This document shows, piece after piece, positions 1 to 9,350 of a stretch of 64,000 nt of DNA. The notes beneath the pieces are model-generated. The model ran no database searches and was not told where the DNA came from. It saw nothing but the letters and a program-made list of their open reading frames with translations. Source of the stretch: Enterococcus gilvus ATCC BAA-350. Lineage in GTDB: Bacteria; Bacillota; Bacilli; Lactobacillales; Enterococcaceae. A program made the position numbers and the translations under genes. Position 1 is the stretch's first letter. The number at the start of each line of letters is the position of its first letter. The DNA is taken from positions 434,001 to 498,000 of the forward strand of contig NZ_ASWH01000002.1 of assembly GCF_000407545.1 (NCBI RefSeq). Direction: 5' to 3'.

Positions 1-408
1 ACCGCTCCTTTTGGACACCTAGAACCAGACAACTATATGTTTACTGGGATCGCGTCTAAATTGACAAAATCCACTGGTCAAATCTTAGTAGAAGGGATGT
101 TTGCGAATATCGTCGTAAACACTGCCGTTTTAGTCAGTCTGCGAATGAAAGACGATGCAGCGAAGGTCATGGCGATCATCTTCATCATCTTCATCTTTGC
201 CTTTTTAGGTTTTGAGCACGTCATCGCGAACTTCCCAGCATTTTCTTTAGCTTACTTTGCTTCTCATGGAACGATCGCTGAGATGACGGCTGGAAATGTC
301 GCCCACAATCTATTCTTCACGCTGATTGGAAACTTTATCGGCGGCGGATTGGTCATGGGACTTGGTTATGCATGGTTGAATAACACAGAATCAAAATATG
401 TCGATTAG
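1..408 (+). CDS. Formate/nitrite transporter family channel, 3' part
   Basis: The reading frame is open from the first base of the window, so the 5' end lies outside it; 135 codons are visible. It contains the hydrophobic helices and the GFEHVIANFPAF motif typical of the FocA/NirC (FNT) family, pentameric inner-membrane channels for formate, nitrite or other small monovalent anions. The last helix is glycine-rich (GNFIGGGLVMGLGYAW) and is followed by a short polar tail. Substrate cannot be decided from this part. A good rho-independent terminator follows directly, so this is the last gene of its transcript. Family assignment is firm; substrate is inference. Confidence 0.85.
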   Translation, partial: TAPFGHLEPDNYMFTGIASKLTKSTGQILVEGMFANIVVNTAVLVSLRMKDDAAKVMAIIFIIFIFAFLGFEHVIANFPAFSLAYFASHGTIAEMTAGNVAHNLFFTLIGNFIGGGLVMGLGYAWLNNTESKYVD

Positions 409-411
409 GAA

Positions 412-443
412 GTATCGGGGATTTTTCCCTGATGCTTTTTTTG
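412..443 (+). terminator. Rho-independent terminator after the FNT channel
   Basis: A roughly 10-bp stem (GTATCGGGGA pairing with TCCCTGATGC, with G-T wobbles) is followed by a run of seven T. It lies right after the channel stop codon. Confidence 0.75.
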
Positions 444-503
444 TTGCGAAGGAATGAGATGTATCCTATAGTGAAAGAAACGAGCGGGAAAAGGAGGCTT
501 TTT

Positions 504-1217
504 ATGGCGTTGTATTCAAGTATTTTCACACGAAAATCGACACGTAAGTTCACGGACCAGCCGCTATCAGGAGAGGCATTGGCTGATATCAAAAGCTTTA
601 TTCAAACAATCCCTCCCTTAGTGCCAGATGCGGAGATTACCTATAAGATCGTGGGTCCAGAAGAAGTCAAGGGGATGGGTATTCCCAAGGCGCCTCATTA
701 TTTTTTGATTTATGGCAAGGAACAATTTTTAAGAAACACCTGTGCAGGATTTTTGTTTCAGCATGTGGATCTGTATTTATTTTCCAAAGGGTATGCTTCG
801 CGTTGGCTGGGTATGCTGAAGCCGAAAGAAGCCGAGCCGAATTTTATCATTGGGATGGCCTTTGGGTATCCAGAAAAGGAAGAGAAGCGAACATTAACGG
901 ATTTTGACCGCAAGCCGCTGAAGGAAATCTCTGAAGGGACGGATTCTCGCTTAGATGCGGTTCGATTAGCGCCCTCTGGTTTAAATGGTCAGCCGTGGTA
1001 TATTATTGCAAAACCAGGTGTGCTATTTGTATACAGGCAGAAGAAAATCAACGGATTGCCGGGGATCATGTATAAAATGACAGATTTGGATGTGGGGATC
1101 GCTCTATGTCATTTAGCTGTAGCGACTGAAGAGAGCGGAAAGAATTTCAACTTTGGGATCACGAAAGGTGCACCGGGTGCTCCAGATGGTTTCCTCTATT
1201 TAGGAACAGTCACGTGA
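504..1217 (+). CDS. Nitroreductase-like flavoprotein
   Basis: The protein of 237 residues starts at ATG 504, preceded by AAAGGAGG at good spacing; an upstream in-frame ATG at 432 has no comparable site. It opens with the RKSTRKF motif that nitroreductases use near the FMN phosphate, and has the SRWLGMLKP and LAPSGLNGQPW segments of the nitroreductase-fold subgroup sometimes called Nitroreductase_2 or TM1586-like. The second of these resembles the substrate/FMN loop. Such enzymes are FMN-dependent NAD(P)H oxidoreductases, but the substrate is unknown. It stands alone between two hairpins and is probably monocistronic. Confidence 0.75.
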   Translation: MALYSSIFTRKSTRKFTDQPLSGEALADIKSFIQTIPPLVPDAEITYKIVGPEEVKGMGIPKAPHYFLIYGKEQFLRNTCAGFLFQHVDLYLFSKGYASRWLGMLKPKEAEPNFIIGMAFGYPEKEEKRTLTDFDRKPLKEISEGTDSRLDAVRLAPSGLNGQPWYIIAKPGVLFVYRQKKINGLPGIMYKMTDLDVGIALCHLAVATEESGKNFNFGITKGAPGAPDGFLYLGTVT

Positions 1218-1245
1218 CACCTCTTCAAACCGTTTTGAAGAGGTG
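1218..1245. terminator. Stem-loop between convergent genes
   Basis: A perfect 12-bp inverted repeat (CACCTCTTCAAA / TTTGAAGAGGTG) with a 4-nt loop sits between the nitroreductase stop and the stop of the reverse-strand gene. No T tract follows on either strand, so it may act as a weak bidirectional terminator or as an mRNA-end hairpin. Confidence 0.5.
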
Positions 1246-1253
1246 GGGTGCAC

Positions 1254-2231
1254 TTATCGAATAAGTGAAAGTAAATCTAGCTGCAAAACCTCTTTGACGA
1301 CAAAAGAGGTTTTTTTGCGGTAAGCGGCAGCGCCACTCTCAAATAGTGCGAAGAGTGTGTTGCCTTCTACATAAATCTGTTCGAGATAAGGGGGCGTCTC
1401 GATGATTTTTATGGCTTGGGAAATATCTGAGAAATCAGTGGTTTTATGAATATCAAAAATAAAAATTTGCCCAGGCTGCTTGCCCCAAGACTTTGAAAGA
1501 AGCATGAACTGTTTATAAAAGGTCACGCCTTGAATTTTTTTCGGAATCGCCATCGAGCCAAAGGGTGAAGCAAGGGGTGCAAGGTTCGGTGAGTGATTGG
1601 AAACATTTGGTTTCTGCGTCAAATTTCCCTCGTCATCGATTGGGTAGCACACGACAGTTCCACGTTCCTTCAAGGCGAACAAGGCAACCACTAAATACCC
1701 ATTGTCATAGGTCAAAGCAGAGGCGCGAGGCAGTTCTTTCAAAGGGACTTTTTGTTCATAAGCAATCGTGCCCTGTTTTTCTGAATATTGGAGAATCGCT
1801 TCGAGAGTGATTGCTGCAACCGCCGCGTTTTTTCCAAGTGTATTACTGACCCATAGTTTGCGATGGATCGGATCATAGGCGAGACCGCCTGCGTGGGGCA
1901 GATCTGGCAGGAGGATCGTCTTGAGCTTGGCGCCATTTCGGCGATCCACTACGTAAATGACAGAATGATGTTCGTGGGTGTGACAATAAGCAGAGATCAG
2001 CAGATAGTCTTCCGTCAGCGTCAGTCCTTGCGGTGTCATATCTAAACACGTTGCTTTTTCGCCTTCCCGCGTGATTGAGCGGGCCTTTTTTAAGCCGGGA
2101 ACAAGGTATGTTTGCTCCTCCGCAGATTGAAAAAACTCCGGGAAAACGCGCCAGACATTTCCACGGTTAAAGTAACTGCCAGATAAAAAATGGCGCAGCC
2201 AAGTGAGTGTTCCAATGTGCATGTTTTTCAT
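1254..2231 (-). CDS. Beta-propeller-like protein of unknown function
   Basis: The protein has 325 residues from ATG 2231, with GGAGG seven bases upstream; a TTG at 2246 in the same frame overlaps that ribosome site and is unlikely. Repeating blocks with patterns such as GLTLTEDYLLISAYCH, GLAYDPIHRKLWVSN and ALTYDNGYLVVALF resemble blades of YncE/SMP-30-like six- or seven-bladed propellers. There is no signal peptide, although the N-terminus is moderately hydrophobic. No catalytic motif can be named. It is transcribed towards the nitroreductase gene. Its 5' side faces the trp leader, so the two promoters are divergent. Function unknown. Confidence 0.6.
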   Translation of the reverse strand: MKNMHIGTLTWLRHFLSGSYFNRGNVWRVFPEFFQSAEEQTYLVPGLKKARSITREGEKATCLDMTPQGLTLTEDYLLISAYCHTHEHHSVIYVVDRRNGAKLKTILLPDLPHAGGLAYDPIHRKLWVSNTLGKNAAVAAITLEAILQYSEKQGTIAYEQKVPLKELPRASALTYDNGYLVVALFALKERGTVVCYPIDDEGNLTQKPNVSNHSPNLAPLASPFGSMAIPKKIQGVTFYKQFMLLSKSWGKQPGQIFIFDIHKTTDFSDISQAIKIIETPPYLEQIYVEGNTLFALFESGAAAYRKKTSFVVKEVLQLDLLSLIR

Positions 2232-2320
2232 CGAACTCGCCTCCAATACATTTATTTTAGCAATATATCGAAAATGGGAACAGTTTTAGGCTCTCATAGA
2301 AAAATAGTTGTCAAAAACGG

Positions 2321-2349
2321 TTGACAAGTTGAAGGATAACGCGTAATAT
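2321..2349 (+). promoter_or_regulatory. Promoter of the trp operon
   Basis: Consensus TTGACA at 2321-2326, a 17-base spacer and TAATAT at 2344-2349. It precedes both T-box leaders and is the only strong sigma-A promoter seen before trpE. Confidence 0.8.
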
Positions 2350-2364
2350 TCAACGAAATAAGCG

Positions 2365-2620
2365 TCTTACAAAAGAGAAGTAACATAATGAATCCTTTTT
2401 CAGAGAGCTGATGGTGCTGCGAATCAGTAAGGAGAATTATGCGAATGGACTTTTGGACGAAGTTTTGAACGTATAGTAGGAACTTCCGGGAACTCCCGAT
2501 ATAGAGTAAGGTCGTTGTTAGACGACTGATTGAGAAATGCCTTGTTTGGCATATCCTTGAGGTGGCACCGTGGATTATCCGCCCTCAGACCAAGTTTATT
2601 TGGTCTGAGGGCTTTTTTGT
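2365..2620 (+). promoter_or_regulatory. T-box leader 1, Trp specifier
   Basis: The leader shows the AGAGAGCTGATGGTGCTGCGA distal stem I type element near 2402, a specifier context GAATGGAC with UGG (Trp) at 2446-2448, and the T-box core GGTGGCACCGTGG at 2561-2573, followed by a strong terminator. By family knowledge, uncharged tRNA-Trp pairs with the UGG codon and, through its acceptor end, with the T-box bulge, stabilising the antiterminator so that transcription continues into trpE. The 5' boundary is approximate. Confidence 0.85.
2581..2618 (+). terminator. Regulated terminator of T-box 1
   Basis: A 13-bp perfect stem (GCCCTCAGACCAA with its complement) and six-base loop followed by six T; its 5' side can be sequestered by the T-box antiterminator. 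Confidence 0.85.
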
Positions 2621-2734
2621 TTTTAAAAAAAGGACCACCCTTGAAAAGAGTTTTTCCTCAGGTTAATGATAGGCGCATGAATTTGTCCTTCAGAGAAGCA
2701 TCAATTTAATAAAACAAAAGCATAAACAAGAGAA

Positions 2735-2972
2735 GTAGCTAGGATAGAAAAAATCACAGAAAGTTTCGGTTGATGAGAAGAAACATTTTTTCCTTAGTGA
2801 ATGGACTTGTTGGCGCGTTCTTGAACTACAGTAGGGAATGACGGGGGCTCCCGTTACAGAGTACGATCGTTGTTAGACGATTAGAGTTGCTGTTTACGAA
2901 CAGTAAAAAGAGGTGGTACCGTGCTATTTGCGCCCTCAAACCAAAGTTTATTTTGGTTTGAGGGCTTTTTTG
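2735..2972 (+). promoter_or_regulatory. T-box leader 2, Trp specifier
   Basis: A second complete leader follows 115 bases after the first terminator without a new clear promoter. The same specifier context GAATGGAC places UGG at 2802-2804, and the T-box core GGTGGTACCGTG lies at 2912-2923, before its own terminator. Sequence is diverged from leader 1 outside the conserved elements, so this is not a very recent duplication. Two T-boxes in series should require two uncharged tRNA-Trp binding events for read-through, which tightens repression. Confidence 0.85.
2932..2971 (+). terminator. Regulated terminator of T-box 2
   Basis: A 14-bp stem (GCCCTCAAACCAAA with its complement) and a short loop followed by a T run, 150 bases before trpE. 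Confidence 0.85.
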
Positions 2973-3120
2973 CGAGTTTTTCTTCACGCTTTAGCGTGAT
3001 TAGAAAAATCGTATGCGTGACGAGAATCAAAGTTGCTTTTTCGTTTTTTTGAAAAGGAACCTCTTAGTTGTAAACAAAAAACATTTTACAGTAAAAATCA
3101 ATAAATAAAGGAGCCTTAAG

Positions 3121-4470
3121 ATGAAAAAAATTAAACAGTTATCTAATAAAAAGCTTGATCCAATCACCATTTATTATCGCTTGAAGAGTCGTGGAACCTG
3201 TATCTTTGAACGAAGATCTGAGGTTCAGGATTACGCGATCATCGCATTTGATCCAGTCAAGCTGCTGACTTTTCAAGCGGGAGAATTTCGCATCAACGGT
3301 GACAAAATTTCGTGTACCGATCCGTTAAAGGAATTGGAAAAGCAGGTTCTGATTGATGAGGAGTGTCAGGAGGAACTTCCTTTCCAAGGCGGGGCAATAG
3401 GGTATGTTGGTTACGATGTTGCTGCGTGCTACGAAGACATCGGAGAGATACCGAAAGATGAGCTGAATGTACCGGACCTGCAATTTTATCTGTATGAATC
3501 CTACGTAATTTATGACAAGCAGAAGCAAATCACTACTTTGGTGGTCGGAAACTGCTACAGCGAAGATTCAGAAGCTCGATTAGAAGAGCGAATGGGAAAT
3601 CTCGAAGAAACGCTTCAACAGGAAATCGAATTGCCAGAGGGGAATCTTCCTCCGTTGACATTTACCAGTAACTTTTCTCAAGGCGAGTTTGAGGCGATCG
3701 TCAGGCAAGCGAAGAAACGAATCGTGGCGGGGGATCTCTTCCAAGTCGTACCTTCGCAACGATTGTCGGCGGCATTCACGAGTGCGCCTTTTGACTATTA
3801 TCGCCAGTTGAGAAAAAGCAGTCCGTCAGCCTATCTTTACTATTTGGATTTTCCAGATGTTCAGGTGATTGGCAACTCGCCGGAGAGCCTAGTCACAGTC
3901 AAAGGTGATAATGTAACGACGAACCCGATCGCGGGAACGCGAAAACGGGGGGCGGATGAACAGGAGGACGAAGCATTAGCAATCGAGCTGCAAAACGATC
4001 CGAAAGAAATCGCGGAGCATCGGATGCTGGTGGATCTTGGCAGAAATGATTTGGGAAAAGTTGCGGTTCGCGGTTCTGTGACGGTGCCGACCTATTTGAC
4101 CATCGAGCGATACCGCTTCGTTATGCATCTTGTCTCCGTAGTGGCAGGAAGGCTACAGCCAGGACGCACCGCGATGGACGCGCTGAAGGCGACCCTGCCG
4201 GCCGGAACCGTCAGCGGCGCACCAAAAATTCGAGCGATGACTCGGATTTATCAATTTGAAACAGTCAAACGTTCGATCTATGCAGGAGCGGTCGGATTTT
4301 TAGGTGTAGAGGATCAAGCGGATTTCGCCATTGCGATTCGCACGATGGTCATCAAAGACAACAACGCGCATGTGCAAGCCGGGGCAGGAATCGTTTATGA
4401 TTCTGATCCTACGAGTGAATATTTTGAAACATTGCAAAAAGCCAAAGCATTGATGGAGGTAAGAAAATGA
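3121..4470 (+). CDS. trpE: Anthranilate synthase component I
   Basis: This 449-residue protein is the chorismate-binding subunit: with TrpG it converts chorismate and glutamine to anthranilate and pyruvate, the first committed step to tryptophan. The C-terminal chorismate domain is complete, with GDLFQVVPSQR, NSPESLV, NPIAGTRKRG, EHRMLVDLGRNDLG, LPAGTVSGAPKIRAM and QAGAGIVYDSDP in order. The N-terminal part carries CIFERRSEVQDYAIIAFDP where many TrpE proteins have the LLES feedback-binding element, so Trp feedback may differ. The start has AAAGGAG eight bases upstream. The stop overlaps the trpG start by four bases, indicating translational coupling. Confidence 0.95.
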   Translation: MKKIKQLSNKKLDPITIYYRLKSRGTCIFERRSEVQDYAIIAFDPVKLLTFQAGEFRINGDKISCTDPLKELEKQVLIDEECQEELPFQGGAIGYVGYDVAACYEDIGEIPKDELNVPDLQFYLYESYVIYDKQKQITTLVVGNCYSEDSEARLEERMGNLEETLQQEIELPEGNLPPLTFTSNFSQGEFEAIVRQAKKRIVAGDLFQVVPSQRLSAAFTSAPFDYYRQLRKSSPSAYLYYLDFPDVQVIGNSPESLVTVKGDNVTTNPIAGTRKRGADEQEDEALAIELQNDPKEIAEHRMLVDLGRNDLGKVAVRGSVTVPTYLTIERYRFVMHLVSVVAGRLQPGRTAMDALKATLPAGTVSGAPKIRAMTRIYQFETVKRSIYAGAVGFLGVEDQADFAIAIRTMVIKDNNAHVQAGAGIVYDSDPTSEYFETLQKAKALMEVRK

Positions 4471-4991
4471 TTTTACTTGTCGATAATTACGATTCCTTTA
4501 CGTATAATCTGGTCCAGCTTTTGCCAGAGGATTTAACTATTTTACGAAACGATGATCCAGAATTATTAAGCACCGCAGAGAAGGCTTCCGCGATCGTCCT
4601 GTCGCCAGGACCGGGAAGGCCTGAAGAAGCGGGGAAAATCGAACTGCTGATCCGCCGCTTTTATCGCAGAAAACCGATCTTAGGCATTTGTCTCGGACAT
4701 CAAGCCATCGGTGAAGTGTTCGGTGGAAAAATCATCGGTGCACCCACGATCATGCACGGAAAACAATCACGGGTCTCAGGGGAGCGGCAAGTCATGCGCT
4801 ACCATTCGCTAATGATCGATCCAGAAGCTGTACCGCAGGATTTAGAAGTAACAGAGAAAGTGGACGGCTGCATCATGGCGATCCGTCACAAAAGGTATCC
4901 CGTTTTCGGATTGCAATTCCATCCAGAATCGATCGGAACAGAAGACGGCGCCAGTTACCTTACGCAATTTTTACAGAAAGCAGGGATTTAA
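4467..4991 (+). CDS. trpG: Anthranilate synthase glutamine amidotransferase
   Basis: A class I glutamine amidotransferase of 174 residues, somewhat short for TrpG (about 190). The oxyanion and substrate motif SPGPGRPEEAG, the nucleophile elbow ILGICLGHQAIGE with its Cys, and the LQFHPESIGT motif carrying the catalytic His and Glu are all present. It supplies ammonia from glutamine to TrpE. ATGA overlap with trpE and direct abutment to trpD place it inside the operon. A dual role in folate synthesis, as in some Bacillus, cannot be excluded because no pabA is visible in the window. Confidence 0.93.
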   Translation: MILLVDNYDSFTYNLVQLLPEDLTILRNDDPELLSTAEKASAIVLSPGPGRPEEAGKIELLIRRFYRRKPILGICLGHQAIGEVFGGKIIGAPTIMHGKQSRVSGERQVMRYHSLMIDPEAVPQDLEVTEKVDGCIMAIRHKRYPVFGLQFHPESIGTEDGASYLTQFLQKAGI

Positions 4992-6005
4992 ATGCAAGAA
5001 TTATTTGAAAAAGTATATCGCGGCAATGATTTATCCATTCGTGAGATGCAGCAGGTGGGCAAAGCCATTTTTGATCGGCAATTGACCGATACTCAGATCA
5101 GCGGATTGTTGGTAGGGCTGAAAGTAAAAGGCGTTGCGGCGGCTGAATTGACAGGCTTAGCACAAGTCATGCAAGGGAAAGGGACACCCATGATGGCGGC
5201 CCCCTCCGGCGTGATGGATAACTGTGGGACCGGCGGCGATCATTCCCACAGCTTCAATATTAGTACGACAGCGGCTTTTGTTTTGGCTGGTGGAGGAATT
5301 CCGATGGCGAAGCATGGCAACCGCAGTATTTCCAGTAAATCTGGCAGCGCGGATGTCTTGGAGGCGTTAGGGATTTCGTTAACAGTCAGCCCCGTGAAAA
5401 TTGATTATTTATTGAAGGAAACAGGCATTGCTTTCTTATTTGCACCGAATTTACACCCAGCGATGGGGGCGGTGATGCACATTCGCAAAGAATTAGCGAC
5501 GCCCACGATTTTTAATTTATTAGGACCGATCATTAATCCGTACCCATTGGAACATCAATTGATGGGGACCTACGCAGGGGAGGCCCTCACGGAAACGGCT
5601 AAAACTTTGGGACAGCTTGGGCGAAAACGCGCCATCGTTGTTCATGGACATGGTGGAATGGATGAAGCGAATCTGGCAGGAGCGACGCATTGCGCGCTGT
5701 ATCAAAACGGTGCGGTGGAAGAATTTTCTTTTGACCCTGAGGAAGCTGGTTTTCAGCGGGTCCCTCTGGAGGGAATCGTCGGCGGTTCGGTTGAAAGAAA
5801 CAAAGATATTTTATTATCTGTTTTGCGAGGCGTTCCTTCTGCCTATTATGAGACAGTGTTACTGAATGCCGGCTTAGGCTTTTTAGCTAGCGGACGGGTA
5901 AAAACATTGGTAGAAGGAATCAAAGAGGCGGAGCAATCCATCCTCTCAGGAGCAGCCTACGATCGTCTGCAGCAATTGATCATGAAACAACAGGAGGTGG
6001 CGTAA
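4992..6005 (+). CDS. trpD: Anthranilate phosphoribosyltransferase
   Basis: The 337-residue protein transfers phosphoribose from PRPP to anthranilate. The PRPP-binding DNCGTGGDHSHSFNIST motif near residue 76, KHGNRSISSKSGSADVLEALG and the NLLGPIINP loop are intact. Its ATG follows the trpG stop codon directly, and its TAA overlaps the trpC ATG by one base. There is no TrpG fusion of the enterobacterial type. Length and motifs are standard. Confidence 0.95.
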   Translation: MQELFEKVYRGNDLSIREMQQVGKAIFDRQLTDTQISGLLVGLKVKGVAAAELTGLAQVMQGKGTPMMAAPSGVMDNCGTGGDHSHSFNISTTAAFVLAGGGIPMAKHGNRSISSKSGSADVLEALGISLTVSPVKIDYLLKETGIAFLFAPNLHPAMGAVMHIRKELATPTIFNLLGPIINPYPLEHQLMGTYAGEALTETAKTLGQLGRKRAIVVHGHGGMDEANLAGATHCALYQNGAVEEFSFDPEEAGFQRVPLEGIVGGSVERNKDILLSVLRGVPSAYYETVLLNAGLGFLASGRVKTLVEGIKEAEQSILSGAAYDRLQQLIMKQQEVA

Positions 6006-6763
6006 TGGATTTTTTAACCACGATTTTGAAGGAAAAAAAACAGGAGGTCGAGGACCTAGCTTCTGTAAAACCAATGCCTGTTAAGACGCGGCCTTCCTTT
6101 TATCAAACCGTCAAAGACCAGCCGGAAACCATGCATGTGATCGGCGAGATCAAACGTGCCTCGCCATCAAAGGGAGATATTAATGAAGAGGTCGATATTT
6201 TGAAGCAGGCCAAAGCATACGAAGCGGCAGGGGTCAGCGCCATTTCAGTATTGACCGATCCTGTCTTTTTCAAGGGACACATCGAAGATCTGGCGGCAGT
6301 CGCTCAGGCAGTGAATGTGCCGATCCTTTGCAAGGATTTTATCATTGATGTGCGCCAGCTTGAGCGGGCCAAACAGGCTGGGGCGAGCATCGTACTGCTG
6401 ATCGTCGCCGCCTTGTCCGCCACCAAATTAGCCGCCCTTTATCAAGAAGCAACGGCTCGCGGTTTGGAAGTGTTGGTCGAGGTACACGACGAAGACGAAT
6501 TGAAGCAGGCGCAGGCAATTGGAGCGAAAATTATCGGGATCAATAACCGTAATTTGAAAACCTTCCACGTGTCAGTGCAAACCAGTCTTAATTTGGCTCA
6601 GCCGGAAGGTGAAACGGTTTATATCAGTGAATCTGGTTTTAAAGACAGAGAAGATGTCGAAAAAGTCAGCCAAAGCTATCATGGAATACTCGTAGGAGAA
6701 ACACTGATGCGGGCAAGTGATCCAGCAGAAAAAATCGCGGAATTGCGGGTGAAACGAACATGA
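6005..6763 (+). CDS. trpC: Indole-3-glycerol phosphate synthase
   Basis: A TIM-barrel enzyme of 252 residues that closes the ring of carboxyphenylaminodeoxyribulose phosphate with loss of CO2. The motifs VIGEIKRASPSKGDI, SVLTDPVFFKG, LCKDFIID, EVHDEDEL, IGINNRNLKTF and ISESGF appear in the family order; the catalytic lysines and glutamates in these blocks are retained. It is a separate gene, not fused to TrpF as in E. coli, and overlaps trpF by four bases. Confidence 0.95.
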   Translation: MDFLTTILKEKKQEVEDLASVKPMPVKTRPSFYQTVKDQPETMHVIGEIKRASPSKGDINEEVDILKQAKAYEAAGVSAISVLTDPVFFKGHIEDLAAVAQAVNVPILCKDFIIDVRQLERAKQAGASIVLLIVAALSATKLAALYQEATARGLEVLVEVHDEDELKQAQAIGAKIIGINNRNLKTFHVSVQTSLNLAQPEGETVYISESGFKDREDVEKVSQSYHGILVGETLMRASDPAEKIAELRVKRT

Positions 6764-7359
6764 CTCAAATCAAAATCTGCGGGTTAAAAACTCCGGCTGC
6801 GATCGAGGCGGCGGTAACTGCCGGCGCAACGTATATAGGGTTTGTCTTTGCAGAGAGTCCTCGTCAAGTCACTCCGCAGCAGGTTCGAAAATTAACACAA
6901 AATCTGCCAGAGGAAATTCAAAAGGTTGGTGTATTTGTTTCACCGACAAACGAAGTAGTGGAGGACATCATCGCGGAAGCGGGATTAGACATGGTCCAGA
7001 TCCACGGGCCAACGAATATAACGAAGCTGTCTCGACCGATCATTCGAGCCTTTAGCAGTAACGAAGCTGAGACGATGACTTACGGGCAATATCCGTTTTA
7101 TTTATTGGATGCCCCGCCCGCCAAGCTGATGGGAGGGAACGGCCGCACATTTGATTGGCAATTAATTGATCAGCGAAATCTTCTGAAAGAAAAACTTTGG
7201 CTAGCGGGAGGATTGACTGCTGAAAATGTGGGTGAAGCCATTCAGTATTTTCATCCGCGTGTCGTGGATGTCTCCAGCGGCGTAGAGACAGCAGGAGAAA
7301 AGGACTTGGCTAAAATCCAGCAATTTTGTGACGCTGTAAAAAGAACAATACGAAACTAA
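6760..7359 (+). CDS. trpF: Phosphoribosylanthranilate isomerase
   Basis: A 199-residue monofunctional TIM barrel beginning with the diagnostic KICGLKTPAAIEAA, whose Cys is the general base; the general acid Asp is in FYLLDAP, and phosphate-binding segments LAGGLTAENV and VDVSSGVET follow. It catalyses the Amadori rearrangement between TrpD and TrpC. The gap of 37 bases to trpB is the largest inside the operon and is filled by an A-rich leader and ribosome site. Confidence 0.95.
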   Translation: MTQIKICGLKTPAAIEAAVTAGATYIGFVFAESPRQVTPQQVRKLTQNLPEEIQKVGVFVSPTNEVVEDIIAEAGLDMVQIHGPTNITKLSRPIIRAFSSNEAETMTYGQYPFYLLDAPPAKLMGGNGRTFDWQLIDQRNLLKEKLWLAGGLTAENVGEAIQYFHPRVVDVSSGVETAGEKDLAKIQQFCDAVKRTIRN

Positions 7360-7396
7360 AAATAAACCACAAAAAAATAAAAACAGGAGTGATTAG

Positions 7397-8590
7397 ATGT
7401 ATCAAGAACCCAATGAAGCAGGTTTTTACGGTGAATACGGCGGGAAGTTTGTTCCAGAAACTTTGATGTACGCGGTGAAGGAATTAGAGGAAACCTACGA
7501 GTCTTCAAAAAAAGATCCCGCTTTTCAAGAAGAACTGGATTATTATTTGAAGCAATACGTAGGCCGTGAGAATCCTCTTTACTTTGCGGAGCGCTTGACT
7601 CGTGAGCTGGGGGGCGCAAAGATTTATTTAAAACGGGAAGACTTGAATCATACAGGAGCCCACAAAATCAATAACGCCCTTGGGCAGGTGCTGCTGGCAA
7701 AACGAATGGGCAAACGCAAAGTCGTAGCTGAAACAGGCGCGGGCCAGCATGGTGTGGCAACAGCAACCGCAGCGGCACTTTTCGGTATGGAGTGCACGAT
7801 CTTCATGGGGGAAGTCGATGTGAAGCGTCAAGCCTTGAATGTTTTTCGGATGGAGCTGTTAGGTGCCAAGGTGGAAAGCGTCACTTCTGGCAGTAAGACC
7901 TTGAAGGACGCGGTGAATGAGGCGCTGCGTTATTGGGTGGCGACGGTAGAGGATACGCATTATGTGATGGGCTCTGTTTTAGGCCCGCATCCGTTTCCCG
8001 AAATCGTACGTGACTATCAAAGTGTGATCGGAATCGAGACTCGCAAACAAATCCTGGAGGCAGAGGGCTGCTTGCCCGATTTAGTGATCGCCTGTGTCGG
8101 CGGCGGCAGCAATGCGATGGGGATGTTTTATCCGTTTATTGAAGACGAAGATGTTCGTTTGATGGGGGTGGAGGCTTCAGGGCACGGCTTGGACACGGAA
8201 GAGCATGCGGCTTCCATCAATAAAGGCAGTGTCGGCATTTTACATGGGGCTAAGATGCATCTACTGCAGGACGACGACGGACAAGTGCTGGAGGCTTTCT
8301 CGATTTCGGCTGGGTTGGATTATCCCGGTATTGGGCCAGAACATTCTTACTTGCATACTATTGGTCGGGCGGAATATGCAGCGATCGACGATGAGGAAGC
8401 GGTGGAAGCCTTCCATTATTTGTCACGTTTAGAAGGCATCATTCCGGCGTTGGAAAGTTCTCATGCGTTGGCTCAAGTTATGAAGGTCGCACCAACGATG
8501 AGTAAGGAACAGATTCTTGTGATGAATCTTTCTGGTCGTGGAGACAAAGACGTCCAGCAAATCAAAGAACGAATGGAGGCAGCAGAATGA
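7397..8590 (+). CDS. trpB: Tryptophan synthase beta subunit
   Basis: The 397-residue PLP enzyme condenses indole with serine. The [20 protein letters not shown] segment contains the PLP Lys in HKIN, followed by [13 protein letters not shown], the phosphate cup [10 protein letters not shown] and the C-terminal LSGRGDKD. It belongs to the canonical TrpB1 type that works with TrpA. The start codon follows ACAGGAG at eight bases. The stop overlaps trpA ATG by four bases, as expected for the alpha2beta2 complex partners. Confidence 0.96.
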   Translation: MYQEPNEAGFYGEYGGKFVPETLMYAVKELEETYESSKKDPAFQEELDYYLKQYVGRENPLYFAERLTRELGGAKIYLKREDLNHTGAHKINNALGQVLLAKRMGKRKVVAETGAGQHGVATATAAALFGMECTIFMGEVDVKRQALNVFRMELLGAKVESVTSGSKTLKDAVNEALRYWVATVEDTHYVMGSVLGPHPFPEIVRDYQSVIGIETRKQILEAEGCLPDLVIACVGGGSNAMGMFYPFIEDEDVRLMGVEASGHGLDTEEHAASINKGSVGILHGAKMHLLQDDDGQVLEAFSISAGLDYPGIGPEHSYLHTIGRAEYAAIDDEEAVEAFHYLSRLEGIIPALESSHALAQVMKVAPTMSKEQILVMNLSGRGDKDVQQIKERMEAAE

Positions 8591-9342
8591 AACCTTTAAC
8601 TAAGACGTTAAAAAGCCGAGGAGAAACGGAAAAACTATTTGTGCCCTACATCATGGCTGGCGCACAGGGATTGGATAAATTGGAAGAAGAAATCGAGATG
8701 CTGGCGGAACAAGGCGCAGCGGCGATCGAATTGGGCGTGCCCTTTTCCGATCCGGTTGCAGATGGGCCAACGATTCAAGCTGCTGGGCTACGAGCTTTTG
8801 CTCAGCAAGTAACCTTAAAGAAGCTGATCGCGAAGCTGCAAAATATGCGTTCAAGTGTCCCGCTGATCTTGATGGGCTACAGTAATTCTTTTTTCCATTA
8901 TGGTATCAAGGAGTTGGTAGAAGAGTTAAAGGAGACGGATGTCCAAGGCTTTATCATTCCTGATTTGCCTTATGAACACCGGGATCTAGTGGCTCCTGAT
9001 CTAGGAGATATGGCTCTGTTGACTTTGGTATCCTTGACGAGTCCAAAGGAGCGGATCGAGGAATTGACAAAGGATGCGGAAGGCTTTATTTACGCGGTCA
9101 CAGTCAACGGCATCACCGGAACGGATCAATACTTCCGCCAGGATCTGATGGACCATTTGGCTACCGTCAAAGCTGTTAGTACGATTCCTGTGCTGGCGGG
9201 CTTCGGGATCTCGAACAAGGAACAGGTACAAAATTTCCAAGAAGTCTGTGATGGGGTGGTGATCGGTTCAAAAATCGTTCGTTCATTAGAAGAACAGGGA
9301 ACTGAAAAAACAGGAGAACTGGTGGCGAAAATCTTTGAATAG
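8587..9342 (+). CDS. trpA: Tryptophan synthase alpha subunit
   Basis: A 251-residue TIM barrel cleaving indole-3-glycerol phosphate to indole and glyceraldehyde 3-phosphate. The catalytic Glu in [20 protein letters not shown] and the Asp in [10 protein letters not shown] are present, as are the phosphate-binding loops near [10 protein letters not shown]. It is the last gene of the trp operon. I see no clear terminator after it; the promoter of the next gene starts nine bases beyond the stop. Confidence 0.95.
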   Translation: MKPLTKTLKSRGETEKLFVPYIMAGAQGLDKLEEEIEMLAEQGAAAIELGVPFSDPVADGPTIQAAGLRAFAQQVTLKKLIAKLQNMRSSVPLILMGYSNSFFHYGIKELVEELKETDVQGFIIPDLPYEHRDLVAPDLGDMALLTLVSLTSPKERIEELTKDAEGFIYAVTVNGITGTDQYFRQDLMDHLATVKAVSTIPVLAGFGISNKEQVQNFQEVCDGVVIGSKIVRSLEEQGTEKTGELVAKIFE

Positions 9343-9350
9343 GGTTTCGT

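Noticed and set aside
353..592. Reverse frame of 79 codons over the nitroreductase start
   Set aside because: No ribosome site and overlap with two well-supported forward genes; a shadow frame.
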